DNA of 64,000 nucleotides from Rachycentron canadum (taxonomy: Eukaryota; Chordata; Actinopteri; Carangiformes; Rachycentridae). Below the pieces are notes generated by a model. The model did no database searches and was not told the origin of the DNA. It saw only the letters and a list, made by a program, of their open reading frames with translations. Position numbers and translations under genes: made by a program. Of this stretch, positions 43,130-55,200 are shown one piece after another; position 1 is the stretch's first letter, and every line of letters begins with the position of its first letter. The DNA lies in assembly GCA_038496675.1 (NCBI GenBank), contig CM076667.1, positions 19,536,794-19,600,793 of the forward strand, written 5' to 3'.

Positions 43130-46100
43130 AAGATTCACTGGCTTCAGCTTCTCAAAATGAAAGTATTTGTTTCTTATTCATATTGTTTGGGTTTGGGGCT
43201 GCTTGTCAGACAAAACATGGGCATCTCCTTGAGCCGTGGGAGTTTGTGATTGCCATTTTAAATATTTTTTGACATTCAATCAAATAAATTATGAATCAGA
43301 TTATTGAAAAAAAAGGTCCATTAGTTGGAGCCTGCGATTTATTATTTATGGGCTTTGTTGTAATTCTGAAATGTGAGGATTTGCTCCTTCTTCTGTTTTA
43401 TATTAGTATAATTTATATGTTTGGGTTTTGAGGCTTGGGTCTGGGATATAGATTTTTCATTACTTTATAAAATTACTTTATACTTTTTTTTTTTTAATGT
43501 ATTGAGATCAAAATGATAACTGAGATGATAAACTATAGTGGAATAGTCACTGCTTAAAGTGCCACTCGATTTACCACCTTCTCAACAACAAAAATTGGAT
43601 GGATTGTCATGAAATTCAGCCATTCGTGGTCCCCAGATGATGAAATCTACTGACTTTGGTGACACCCTGACTTCTCATCCATCGCCACCATGAGGTTTTG
43701 AGTGAAATCTCTTGACAAGCATTTCTTTCATTTGTGCCATTGCAACTAGCACCATCATCGGGCCAAAAGTTCCTGTCAGTGTCAGTTTTTTACATGGGAA
43801 AATTTGGGGTTGGGTTGGGGAGTTTGGAAGTGGTTTCTTCAACAAAAGACATGTAGACTCACAACCTCAGTATTTCTTAAATCCAGGGTAAGGCCCTAGA
43901 TATCAGGACCATGTTTGGGAACTGACTGCACAGCTAAGCACAGATGTGGCCTTGACTGAATATGGTAGATATCAAAGATACTGTATCTGTCTGCAGACTC
44001 TCTCCCGCAATCCACATCGCAACAACCTCAAAATTTCAAAATCAGCTCTCCCAGTATTCTATGTACATCTTGTCCGAACTAAAGGGTGAGAGCTTACACC
44101 CTCTAGTATAACACACAATGTTTTACTTCTGTTTTACTTTAACAGGCTGTTGCAGCTAAATAACACATTTAATTTCAGGGTAGTTGCAGCTTTGTGGAAA
44201 ACATCTTCGAATCAAATCAATTCAGCTTCATTCATAACATTACAGCAAAAACTAATACTAATATGTATCTTGTGGTGCTTGTTTGAATTCCAGATGTTTT
44301 AGCTATTTCGAAAGAGATAGTGAAACACAAAAAGTGGAATTATGTTGACACAGAACAACATAATGCGAAGAGATACTGATACTGAACCATTTGTAACAGG
44401 TAACTATTTGACAGGCGAACTGATGCATGAACTGCAGCTGCCATGGCACAGTGTGCGCGTGTGTGTAGAATATCAGCCTGTTTATTACATATATACGCGT
44501 GTATGTGCTTCTACGGCCTAATTGAGCACAAAATCAGAGCTTTCATCTCAGCATGCACATGTTGTATCGAGGGCAATGCTCTAAAAATGGAAAAACTAAA
44601 TTTAGCTTCTATTCACTAGCATGAGGAGTGAAGTGGTGTGAACAGAGCTGTTTCACTTCCCCCTCATCTCGGCATCAAATACCTGAGAGTCAGTCCGGGG
44701 ACTGTTGACAGACTCATTGATGTATGAGGACTTATTCTGTGTTCTCAGTTCACTGCCATCTGCTTTGACCACGGAGTAATTACAGACGGCCGGGAAACAG
44801 CAGTTTTCGGAGCAGCATTCCTGTAATTTGGTGCCAAAGCTAAATGGAGAGGAAATGTTCCCCATGCAAATGGTACAAAATAGAGAAAAAAAAAATCTTA
44901 TTTCAGATGCTGGAACATGGGAATGTATTATGAATGTATAAAATAGTGGCAGGGCAATTTTCTGATGATCCACAAATTGATTAATTGACTAATTGTTGCA
45001 GCTCTGATCAGCCCCTAAACTAGATTGTAGCCCCTAAACTCTAAAGCTGTCATAGAAAAACACAAGTCAAGTTTTAAACATCATCTGGCCAGTAATAATA
45101 GATAAGTGCATTTATTACTTAAAGAAATTTGTTAGCTTTAGTCCTTTAAATCATCTAATACTTGATTATGTTATATGCTGGTTTGTTTGTTGATAAAAAT
45201 GATATTGTAGCTTAAGATAAATGTCATATATTATTATTTTTTTTATAAAATCCAGAGCAGAGATTAAGTAGTACTTTGAGATCAAGTCAGTGTTATAGTG
45301 TCTGGAAACCCCAACTGTGTGTCAGTTCACTTCAGCCGCTGTTTACTGTTGTTCCTATATTAAGGCCGGTCAAAAGGCAAGAGTCGTCCTGTTACAGAAA
45401 ATTACTGAACTGGAAGGAGCAAACCAGACCTCAGGGTGGGTTTTTACTGTAACTGGCACTATTTCAGTGACAGAGGAAGTTGCCATTTTTCATACTGCAT
45501 TTTTTTTTTTTTAAGTCAGTCACTACAGACTGACCACATGTGTAAAACTGTGGATTTCTACATTAAGTTTTGGAGTGATCGTGTTTATCATTTACAGTAT
45601 AAGTGGGGATGTACAGTAGAAGCAACAGTGTCACAGTGTGTGTTTGTTTGAATGGTCTCACCCTTTCTTCTGGTGGATCAGGGACTAAAGCTGCAGTCAG
45701 GAGTGACTGAGGTCACTGGAGGTCACCTGGAGAAGGCCATAGATGGAGGGACCCCACACCTGCACACACACATATTGAAAGAGAGTCAGCATTTCATTTC
45801 AGAAACATGCACAGACCTGAATTCAGAGAGAGAGAGAAAATGCCAGAGAGCTGAATCTTGTCCAATCAGATTGTCAATAAACTTAAAACTCAGCCTGGAA
45901 AGAAAAAATCCTCAAAGAAAAAAACCCCATAAGCTCCATCTGTTGCTATAAAGAGAGCAGAAGAATAATTCACAGCTGTGACAGACCGGGAAAAGCTGAG
46001 AAGACAGCGACAGAGAGCACAGACTCGGCCGACTCGGCCTTTGCCAGAGGGAACAGGCCAACACATGGGCAGACCTGGCAACCCAGCGAGAGCAGCCTGT

Positions 46101-46809
46101 GTCCATATTATCACCGTGGGGAGGCTCAGACAGCGCTGTCTTCAGATGTTCAAGATAACTGCCAAAGTCTCAAGTCTCTGCAGGCAAGTCAAGTTATGTC
46201 AAGTCAGTGGATGTCTGAGTAATGACCGTGGAGATGATACAACACAGATTTTGGAGAGGCTGCGTCCTTCCTATGGAAGATAAGTGGCTATGGAAGGTGT
46301 TTGTATGACCTCTAAAGCTTGAGAATTAAATGTACCTCAAGTCAAATGAAGTCTGAACAGGTCAACAGCTATTCAGTACAACAACAGATATCTTGGACTC
46401 ACTACAGACAGACACATAACTGCCATAAATGAAGCCAGTAAAGCTTCCATGTCCTTTACAAACTGTCTGTTTCCCCTCCGCCTCCTATTGTTGCCACACA
46501 AAAGCATAATTCAGACCGTTCCCTCTACTGTTTCACCGCGTTAACCATCTCAAACAAAAACAAACTCTCCGGTATCAAACAAGCTGCCGCATAAAACCTC
46601 AGACATGAAGGACAGACTCATTTAAGATGGCTGTGGCCCAAGTTCTGCCATTGCAGCCCTGAACACGATGTCTCCTTGACAGATGTAGAGATCCAGACTC
46701 ATCTGTCTTAGAGCAGGTGTGTAGGTGTGAGCATGTGTAAATGACTGTGTGGATATCTGGATGTTTCTGTATGGAATATGCAAATCTCCCTGTGTTTAAT
46801 TCCTTTCAG
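43130..46809. other. Intergenic DNA with dispersed repeats
   Basis: A repeat family B copy (GGCTTCAGCTTCTCAAAATG; GAAATGTGAGGATTTGCTCC) covers about 43,130-43,460. A different teleost-type repeat (GGATTGTCATGAAATTCAGC; GGTGACACCCTGACTTCTCA) covers about 43,553-43,790. A family B end with AATTGTTGCAGCTCTGATCA lies at about 44,980. Open frames at 44,653-44,973 and 45,978-46,283 have no recognisable similarity. Confidence 0.6.
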
Positions 46810-46950
46810 TGTTGAGTTGTTATGTTCTCCCAGTGCCTACGTAGGTGACCTGTCCAGTGTGTACCCTGCTGTCGCCCAATGACAACTGGGATTGGCTCCC
46901 GTCCCCCTCTCCCCCTCTCCCCCGCGATGGCTGGATGGATAGAGGATGTT
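46810..46950 (+). repeat. SINE/LINE-tail repeat
   Basis: It contains ACCTGTCCAGTGTGTACCCT, ACAACTGGGATTGGCTCC and a GATGGCTGGATGGATAG tail. It is the same family as 36,090-36,218. Confidence 0.75.
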
Positions 46951-47880
46951 GTATGCTGCACAGATTGAAAAACCCCAGGAGGCAAAGTTATGATTTGGGA
47001 CATTTGGCTGTGTAAATAAAATGACCACACAGACTGATTTGCATCCTTTTAACGTTTGGAGACGACTGTGCCTTCAGTCTAAAATCAACTTGCTGTTGAA
47101 GTCAGCGTCAACGTCAGTCTGCTGGCAAAGGCTGCAAATGATTCAGCACCTGTCCTCGACCTGAGAAATACCTGAAGATGAGCAGAGGTAGGTTATTTTC
47201 CCAACTTTTAGGCCAAAAAACAAAACAATCCAAATGAGTCTACGAGGCCTTGAAGATGCTGTTTTTTTAGATCACGTGCACACAATTTATCAGTTGCTTA
47301 CAAAATAAAATAATCTCTGAAAAATGTAATGAAATAAAAAATAAAATGTAACTCAATAAATAAAAGGTGAAAAAAGCAAATACTTAAAACACTTTGCTAC
47401 ATATGCAGATACGTATTGGACTTATATAACATTTATTTATAATGCTTTGAGATCCTGAGTAATAAAGGTCAGAGTACACGTGCACAGTCTGCAGGGAATT
47501 ATAACATGTTGAATGTGGACGGATATAAACTGAGTTCCTGTCAAACAAGGACAGACACAGAGGGACACAGAGGAAGATGAGTGAGGGATGGTAGAGGTAA
47601 AGAGATATCGTTTCTCCAGATTTGAATTGATCAGGCTGCTGCTTCACACACAGTCAGTCCAAAGCTGATTAGTTTGCCTCAGGCACGTTAGGCGGACACC
47701 TGCATGTCCGTCACAGCAAACCGCTCAACACATCAGCTGTGTTTCGACTACAAGAGTTTAAACTTTATTTTATTTATGTCATTTTGTTTCGGTGTAACAT
47801 GTCGAATCTTTCAGACAGAATTTTTTTCTCTCTCTCTTTTTTTTTTTTTTTTTCTTTAAATGTAGCTCCAGTGGAAATAA
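46951..47880. other. Intergenic DNA: nothing recognised
   Basis: AT-rich, with a T-rich run at 47,836-47,855. Confidence 0.5.
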
Positions 47881-48200
47881 CCCCGGTTTACCGACCTATG
47901 AAGACGGGCTTTGTGGGGGAAAAGGGTCCCTTCCTCCGGCCAGTCCTCTCTCCGTGCGCCGCTCTCAGCTGTGGCCACCCGGCGGCAGGCCACGCTGTTT
48001 ACCCTGGACTCGGTTTAAAAAAAAAAAATAATAATAATAATAATTGGCCAGATCCGTTATCGCTGTGTTTCTCTCCTCCGTTAATTCCGGGACGCTCCCC
48101 GGTGCGCCTGGCGGAATTTCTGAGCGTCACTTCTGAGCGTCAGCGTGCGTAACCTCAGCACGTAAAGGAGCGCTCTGGTTTACGCTCAAAATAAAGGCTC
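47881..48200. promoter_or_regulatory. CpG-rich patch, possible upstream promoter
   Basis: CpG dinucleotides cluster here (CCCGGCGGC, GGGACGCTCCCCGGTGCGCC, AGCGTCAGCGTGCG) in otherwise AT-rich DNA. A TGAGCGTCA unit is repeated at 48,120-48,145. The patch is 5.6-5.9 kb upstream of the first tnk2 coding exon and could hold a distal tnk2 first exon. The direction is not determined. Confidence 0.4.
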
Positions 48201-50174
48201 TTCCTCTTTGCAGGATCAACCTTCAAAATAAAAGCATTGTTTGAGGCGACAAATTGAATACAATCTAATTAAGTAAATAAATACGTAATTAGCAATACTG
48301 TAAAAAAAAAAAAAAAAAAAAAAATACATCATTAGTCCTGCAACTAACATTTTTTATTATTAATTTTGCTATTTATATTTTACCTAATTAAGGAAAAATG
48401 ATAAATAAATGAATTCCCAAGATTAAATCTTCAGACGTCTTGTACCATCTTACCATTAGTCAGAAAGATGACGATGACAAAAGACAAGTGCCCTGTTTAA
48501 TATTGTCCAATATTATTATATGTAACATAAAATAAATTATATTAACATTTGAAAGGATATATATTAATTTACTCCTAAGAATATAGAGTGGGAGGACATA
48601 AATCAGGAAAGGTTTTACTAAATATTCAAAAACATCTTTTGATGAGCCATTTTTTTTTTTTTTTTTTTTTTTGGTATACATAACCACACATTTCATCTGT
48701 TGTAGTTTTGTTTGTTTTTACATGGTAAATGGTAGCACGGTGAAATAGAGCTTTTAAGCTGAAAAGGTAGACCACTGAAAGTATATGAATGATGCTTGAA
48801 ACAGGACCGCATTCACAAGAAATGGCACTAGGTCTAGGCACCCAAAGCAGAATTCGCAGTGAATTCTGGGTAGTTTTTGTTCTTTAGTACAATAAGAACT
48901 AAAAACTGACACATACTGGATGCTACGCCAGAGGATTTATTACTCTTTTCTGCTGAACATGGAAACCACAGGAACAGAAAATCAAAACTAACAGTACAGA
49001 AGTCTTACTGAACAGGTTTTGATACACTACAGTTACAATTTCAAAATAGTTTGTAAGACATCCATTTCCTGGGTTCCCAATTTCCACCCCAGGATTCAGA
49101 AATGCTCCTTCTTAATTCATGTAACAGGTGCAGGAAAGTAAAACAGTAACAAACAACAGAACTGACAATTGTTTCTATTATCTGAACAATGAAACATGGA
49201 AATTTTGTTGACTGCATGTATAAAATAAATCTTATGTTAAATGTGGTTTATATTAGGGTTTCAATGGGTTTGATGACAGAGACCAAGTTCCTTGCTGGCT
49301 AAAGCTAAAATCAAGTTTTAGCAGGTTTTATTTTGAAATAAAAACCTGTAGTAACATTTACCTTTTTTAGATTATCAGTTGTAAGTTTTATATATGTTCC
49401 TATTACAGTTGTTTCAGAGGCCTGATAATATAATTATAGGAAAGATTATCTTAATTTTAAGAGGAGGAAAATGGTCAAATAAATTATAAGCCATCGGCAG
49501 CAAGATGCAAAAACATTGTTTTGTAACAGAACATATTGGTTGAACCCTAATTTGAAGATTTGAAATGTTTGTAACTTGGTCTAGGTCTGTAGAGCTACAT
49601 CTCAGTAAAGCAATACAGTAACATGCGGTTAAGTGGAAATATGGCACTTTAAAAACACATGCAGAGACAGTTATTATAGGAATGTATGTTAATGTAATGT
49701 TGAACAGCATCTGTGGTCACTAAAGCAAAGAAACACAAACCCTGATCAGATTTGTTGCTAACTATAATGTACGCAGTGCATTTAAATATCTTTCTGTGTT
49801 TGTGTATTGAGCTCCTCGACTACAAAACTACAGAAACCTGGAGCCCCATTCGGAGTGCATCTAATTTGATCAGCAAGGTGGGCTGATTTTTACATTACAC
49901 TGAACAGGTCAGTGATTTTAACAAGTCTGAACTTGAACCACCGTGTACCCACTGTTTTTGAGGGGACATCGGATTTAATTCTGCGATTTAAATCCTGTTC
50001 AAAGTTGTGTGAATTTGTCTAAAAAAATGACACCAGCACATTGACCCACTTGGAAACCAATGAGATGACAGGAAAAATAAAAACTATTAGCCAGCAAGAC
50101 ATTGTAAAAGCTCAGAAAAGAGGCTTCTGTAATAGGTACTTATGTTCTCCTTACAGCTCCATGTTTAGCTCCTA
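48201..50174. other. Intergenic AT-rich DNA
   Basis: Two A/T runs (48,302-48,324 and 48,650-48,672) are the only features seen. The transferrin receptor transcript may end within or to the right of this stretch. Confidence 0.5.
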
Positions 50175-50180
50175 TTTATT
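50175..50180 (-). terminator. Candidate transferrin receptor polyadenylation signal (AATAAA)
   Basis: It is the first AATAAA that I saw on the - strand beyond the last iron-responsive element. Its use would give a 3' UTR of about 1.87 kb. Another candidate lies at 49,327-49,332. Confidence 0.35.
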
Positions 50181-50814
50181 AGGCTTTTGGCAAACTGGTG
50201 CAGTTAAAAGTATGACGAATTAACTATTAGCTCTTGTTTGAAACTTAATTATGAATGTACAGATGCAAGGGATTACTTGGATACTGAGGAAAATTTTAAA
50301 TTGTGATATTTTCAGGCAAGCCCGGACTCGTCTTTTCTCTAATGATTTCCAAGTGGATTCATGGATGTACATTTGTGGGAAGAGTGGGTCACACTGATAT
50401 GTTTCATGCTAGTGTTAAGATTTGACTGAGGAAATGACCACAAGAAAATCATCTCAGCAAGTATCTTTGCCTCTCTTTCAGCTCTTCTGTGCCCCTCTGT
50501 GGAGGCTTTCAGCTTTGTCCTCCTGTATGAACATGTCTATTATAGACTGCATTCTGTAACTTTATGATGATTCAATGCTCTGTCTAGAGTTACAAAGTGA
50601 ACACAGCAAATATTTCCAGCTCCTTTGTAATGAACAGAATGGGGCTCATCAGATTCTTTGTGTCAAGACCATATTATTGATCAGAGACTTAAGCACAAGC
50701 AAAACAGAAGAAATGAGAAGAAATGCACTCTGGAGATCAGGAGGACTGCACCTTCATACGTGCACACACACACACAAAATCCAGAAATAAAGATAAATAA
50801 ATATGTCAAGTATA

Positions 50815-50845
50815 AAACTCTGGGAAACACTGTCCCCGATAAGTT
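50815..50845 (-). promoter_or_regulatory. Iron-responsive element 6 (weaker)
   Basis: Transcript: ACTTAT, bulged C, GGGGA, loop CAGTGT, TTCCC, AGAGTT. The upper stem pairs with one G-T wobble. The lower stem is interrupted by an A-G mismatch, so binding may be weaker. Confidence 0.75.
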
Positions 50846-50862
50846 GTTCCACCCTTCAAGTG

Positions 50863-50893
50863 AAATATGAGAGACACTGCTCTCGATAAATAC
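50863..50893 (-). promoter_or_regulatory. Iron-responsive element 5
   Basis: Transcript: TTTAT, bulged C, GAGAG, loop CAGTGT, CTCTC, ATATT. The upper stem is perfect, and the lower stem has three pairs before a mismatch. Confidence 0.92.
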
Positions 50894-50966
50894 ACAAGTA
50901 TTGTAAAACACACATACACACCCATACAGACACACACTGGTAGGCAAAAACTACCATCACTGCTTT

Positions 50967-50997
50967 TCATTATGGAAGACACTGCTTCCGATAATGG
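50967..50997 (-). promoter_or_regulatory. Iron-responsive element 4
   Basis: Transcript: CATTAT, bulged C, GGAAG, loop CAGTGT, CTTCC, ATAATG. Both stems are perfect. Confidence 0.97.
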
Positions 50998-51001
50998 GTC
51001 T

Positions 51002-51031
51002 TAATTATGGAAGGCACTGCTCCCGATAATT
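51002..51031 (-). promoter_or_regulatory. Iron-responsive element 3
   Basis: Transcript: ATTAT, bulged C, GGGAG, loop CAGTGC, CTTCC, ATAAT. The upper stem has one G-T wobble, and the lower stem is perfect. Confidence 0.96.
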
Positions 51032-51620
51032 TTATGACATTAATAAGTGCTCCAAAGTAGACTGTGCAACATAAATGGCTTTCTTGCAAATTATGTAACC
51101 AATCCGCTAAATTGTTAATTTCAATAAAAGGGGGTTTGAGACCATCATTGTTAGTTTCCCAGTGGCTTCTTATGCATTTTTTTTTTTTTTTTAATTTAAT
51201 TTAGCATGAATCCTGCCATCAAGCAAAAAATAAATCAAGTTAAACAATTAATTTATCTCTGGGTTTGTCTTCTTATCCAGATATTTTTAGTTTTCTTTCT
51301 GCTCCTGGTTTAGATTTGACAAATCAAAATAGTACACTAAATCAAGATAAACTCTTTCTGCCCTTAATTTCTCCCTTTTAAAGTTTTTTTTTTTTGATGA
51401 CAGTGAAGCACTGCAAATGTTGCCCACTTGGCTCATGACATAATTTAATAAAAATCTCTTTTTCCAATGGTGCATGCTCTCCTCAATCTGTGCACGTAAA
51501 GAAGAAATAAAGGCTAGGAAAGAAAAACCTAACTTCATCAGGGGCTCCATTTTGTCAGCAACAGTTGAGGAGTCGTGTGTGTAGCAGATGCTGCCGTAGG
51601 ATAAGACAGTATAACCGTCA

Positions 51621-51652
51621 GAATTATGGAAGGCACTGCTTCCGATAACGTT
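51621..51652 (-). promoter_or_regulatory. Iron-responsive element 2
   Basis: Transcript: TTAT, bulged C, GGAAG, loop CAGTGC, CTTCC, ATAA. The upper stem is perfect. Confidence 0.96.
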
Positions 51653-51673
51653 GTATAAAAAGACAAACAATAG

Positions 51674-51706
51674 CTTTATAGTGGGCACTGCCACTGATAA
51701 ATATAA
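51674..51706 (-). promoter_or_regulatory. Iron-responsive element 1
   Basis: Transcript: TTTAT, bulged C, AGTGG, loop CAGTGC, CCACT, ATAAA. All five upper-stem pairs are Watson-Crick, and the lower stem has five pairs. Confidence 0.95.
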
Positions 51707-52044
51707 ACAAAAAAAACTAACTTAAGTACGATTAAGGTTTCTCAGTGTTTTGATGGCAAGGTCACAGCAAAAAGAAAACGTATGATGTGTTAGGCTTGAG
51801 CCAGGAGGAGGAGATTTGTCTGAAGCATTTAATTTCTTCAAGTATTTGTTGCTGGCTAACTGTTTTTTGGGTTTTTTTTTTTTTTTTTTTTTTCCTTTTC
51901 TTCTTTTCTTCTATCTCCTCCTGGATCTTTGTGAGACAAAGAATCTCTCTCACGAAATGAATATAAGCCTGTATTTAAAGGGCAAGACCTCTGATTGACA
52001 TCTGTCACACCCGCACTCACATCTCCGCACCCCCTATTTTCCTT

Positions 52045-52257
52045 TTAGATTTCGTTGTCGATGTCCCAGATGTCTCCCTCCATGGCGTTGGCACAGCCCT
52101 GCAGGTTCCAGGTGGCCAGGGCCAGCTGGATGTGGAGCTGCTCCATGTCAGTGGTCTCTACGATGGATGCCAATGTGTGGGAGCCCCGGCCCAGCAGGAG
52201 GTGACGGAAGGGAGTCTCAATGGGGGACACGTATGGAGAGAGAAGGCAGTGTTCAAC
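52045..52257 (-). CDS. tfr1: tfr1 coding exon 18 (residues 689-758 and stop)
   Basis: It encodes CLLSPYVSPIETPFRHLLLG, RGSHTLASIVE, LALATWNLQGCANAMEGD and the C-terminus WDIDNEI. Human reads FLSPYVSPKESPFRHVFWG and GDVWDIDNEF. Confidence 0.98.
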   Translation of the reverse strand, partial: VEHCLLSPYVSPIETPFRHLLLGRGSHTLASIVETTDMEQLHIQLALATWNLQGCANAMEGDIWDIDNEI

Positions 52258-55200
52258 CTAGAATAACAAAGAAAAAAAAAAAAAAAAACAAAAAAAAAAC
52301 AACACAGATCGTGACACATCCGTGAGGTGCTGAGGAAAAACTAGGTCATGAAAGACTGTGGAGAGTGTGGAAGGAAAAACAAACACACTTGAAGGCATTT
52401 AGCAGCAATATATAAAGTCACTTGACTTCCTTAACTATACAGTTTGGAAAGGAACCGTGTGAACACCCAGACTTATCTCTGGAAGCCAAAACCAATACAA
52501 TCACACAACTAACAGAATCACTACTTGGATATTTTCACGATTAAATAGAGGTGGCAGCTGAATGATATTTGTATTTAGCCTTAAAACCTCTGCTGTAGCC
52601 AAAGCAGACACAGGAGCAGCTAAACAAGCTGACAAGGAAAGGAGGAGGACGTAAATATAAATGCAAAAATCTAATAATTTGATAATTAATTATCAGTTCA
52701 TATGCACACATTTCCAGGTTATGTTTTGTAAAAATGACTTTTGGGTACCTCCTCAGCTCAACAGTAAATGCTGCTATCAACCCTGCTTTGAAGAATGGAG
52801 TCTTACCCTCATAATCCTGTCATTGAGAATGCGACAGGCCTCTTTGTCATTTAAGTAAGTTTCGGAGATGGCGGTATTGATGTCATCAGCAGCTCGGTAG
52901 AAGGCGCCTCGGGCACGGTTCAGCCAGTTGGGACTAACATCCTTCAGCTGACCAGACTACATAAAGAAAATTAAAGATTTAGTTGATTTATATGTTCATA
53001 TGTCATATGTTTTTTGTGCCACACCATCCAGGAGCCGTAGGTAAGGAGTGCAAAAATTCATTGAGGCCGACCTGTGTGAGCTGGTTGATGCGTCTGTAGA
53101 CCCGGGTCACAGCCTGGGTGAGGATGTTGCTGTAGCGGCTCACGTCCAGACTAAGCAGGTGGTTATGGACCAGCCGCAGAGCCATACGGCCGGCAAACTG
53201 CGCTGCCAGCGCCGTCATCTCACTGGTGCCATGGTTGGTTTGGTAATTGAGGTGATCCATGTTATCCAGGCTGGTGCCATAATAAGGGTAGGACTCGGCC
53301 TGTGGATACAAACATGCATAGATACACATATAATTAAAAAGCACTAACTTGATGTCAGCAAACTGCACATAGATAACGATCAAACTTTTAAAGTGTGACG
53401 AGACAATGAAACAGCTGATCCAGAAGCAGCACCAGTACCTTCATTTAAGCATCATTTTAGTATAACTAGATTATTTCAACTAACTTGTGGTGTATAATGC
53501 AAAAATGAGGAATACAGTTGGTGATAATTATAATAATGAGTAGATGTCCATTGTTTAATTGGCATTAACACTCACATTGGGGGAGATGAAGTGGAAGGAG
53601 ACGGAGGGAATTCCAGAGAAAGCCAGGAAGGGATAGGCAGGGTCATCCATCGTCATCGGCTTCAGTCTAGTTAACACAATAATGTAACATTATTGTCCAC
53701 AGCTACTAGCAACAAATGATGGTTGTTTCAAGTAAATTTCTGTTGGGCTGGATATCAAACCTCAACACTGAGTACTAGATATTGACAAGTACTGAAAGCC
53801 GGTGGTGAATGTTGGGTCAGATTGAGAGTTCCTGCTTGTGTTTAAACATCTGTAACATTTGAGAATTAAGCTTGTTTGGTTCACAGGTTCTCAAAGTAAA
53901 GCGTTTATATTTGGTGCTGAAGCTCAAGGACTGTGCTGGAAAGCAGTTCACTTACATCTGTCACATATCATCTCCTGGTTGTAGAAGTGTCAGAGCCTCT
54001 GTGTGAGACATTTTGATCAGTAATTGTGTCTTTTATAAAACTCATTTCAGGGCTGAAGTTCATTCTGTCAACCCCAAGCTCAGCAATAGCTGTGGGGTTT
54101 CTGGTTTAACAGCACCATGCTAGTCAGCCAACGGGTTTGGGTCTACATTGTTTATGCTCTGAAGGACGTTACTGCAGGAATAGGAGTGAACTAGCCGGTT
54201 TACCTGGGTTTTGTGTTTTGAGTTTGGCAGTGCATATTGGAGCCAGAGCTGATAAATACCTGCATCCAATGCAGAGCCATTTGACCCAAGTGTAAATGTC
54301 AACAAAAGTGAGATGTCATAGCAGGTTCTTTGACCAAGGGGAAATGGGTATAATCACAGTTTAAAGAATGAAAAACATAAAAACTATCCTCACAAATATG
54401 ATATTGAAATAAACAGCAGGTAAATTTCACCTTTGTCCAACTGACACTTAAAGAAACTAAAATATTGTATTTACACTTACACATTGGCCTCCCAATTACT
54501 TTTTCCCACCATGTCATACACAGTGCCAGTTGCAACAGGATTCATCACCTATATGGACAAAGATACATCACACAGTTAAAACACAGTTAAAACAAACTAA
54601 GCTGGTTTGTAAAGGAGCTACAGTAAATCACTGTGATGCTGTGTGTTGTTACCTCTTTCATTGTGCTCTCAATGAGGCTATAGAGCAGCGGACTGGCTGA
54701 GACCATGAAGCTTCCTCGACCTTGAGGAAAACCACCCTCAGTTAACTTAATCACTGACACACAACACAGCACCGAGATATACTGTGTGTGTGTGTACTGT
54801 ACATACCCATAACTGCTCCATCCAGGTTTATGTAGGTCAAAACACTTTTGTCAATAGAGGACATATAACCCTGAAAAAAAAGACATATTAAAGAACATTT
54901 GTTGTGCAGCAGATCATTTCTATAATTGTGCGGCTTCTTCCGAGTCTTGTAGTTCTGACCTCCAACCACTCAGTGGCGCCAACATTTCCAAATTCTCCAG
55001 CACTCCAACTTGCAAACACCAGGGTTCTCCTTGGCCTGAATCCATCTAGAAAAAAGATGGGAATTATATAATTGATGTCATGCAGAGTGCCAAACACACA
55101 TTTGTCATTATCTAGCTCAGAATTGACCACATTATCAAATCATGACACCACAATTCTAAGACAAGTCTCTACACAACAGTGAAGACAACATTGTAATATA

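Larger units (their letters stand above)
50815..51706 (-). promoter_or_regulatory. Iron-responsive element array in the transferrin receptor 3' UTR
   Basis: Six hairpins with a CAGTGN loop, a five-pair upper stem and a bulged C lie in two groups: two near the stop codon (51,621-51,706) and four about 600 bases further along the mRNA (50,815-51,030). In vertebrate TFRC mRNA such hairpins bind IRP1/IRP2 in iron-poor cells and protect the mRNA from endonucleolytic decay. The grouping mirrors mammals, which have five. Confidence 0.95.

Noticed and set aside
47739..48152. 137-codon open frame over the CpG-rich patch
   Set aside because: It includes a T-rich run and a Lys/Asn simple repeat; it looks like promoter DNA rather than protein.
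51400..51428. Seventh CAGTGC motif in the tfr1 3' UTR region
   Set aside because: The flanking bases (CATTTG and TTCACT) do not form the five-pair upper stem, so it is not an IRE.
53048..53347. 99-codon open frame on the + strand
   Set aside because: It is antisense to tfr1 coding exon 16.
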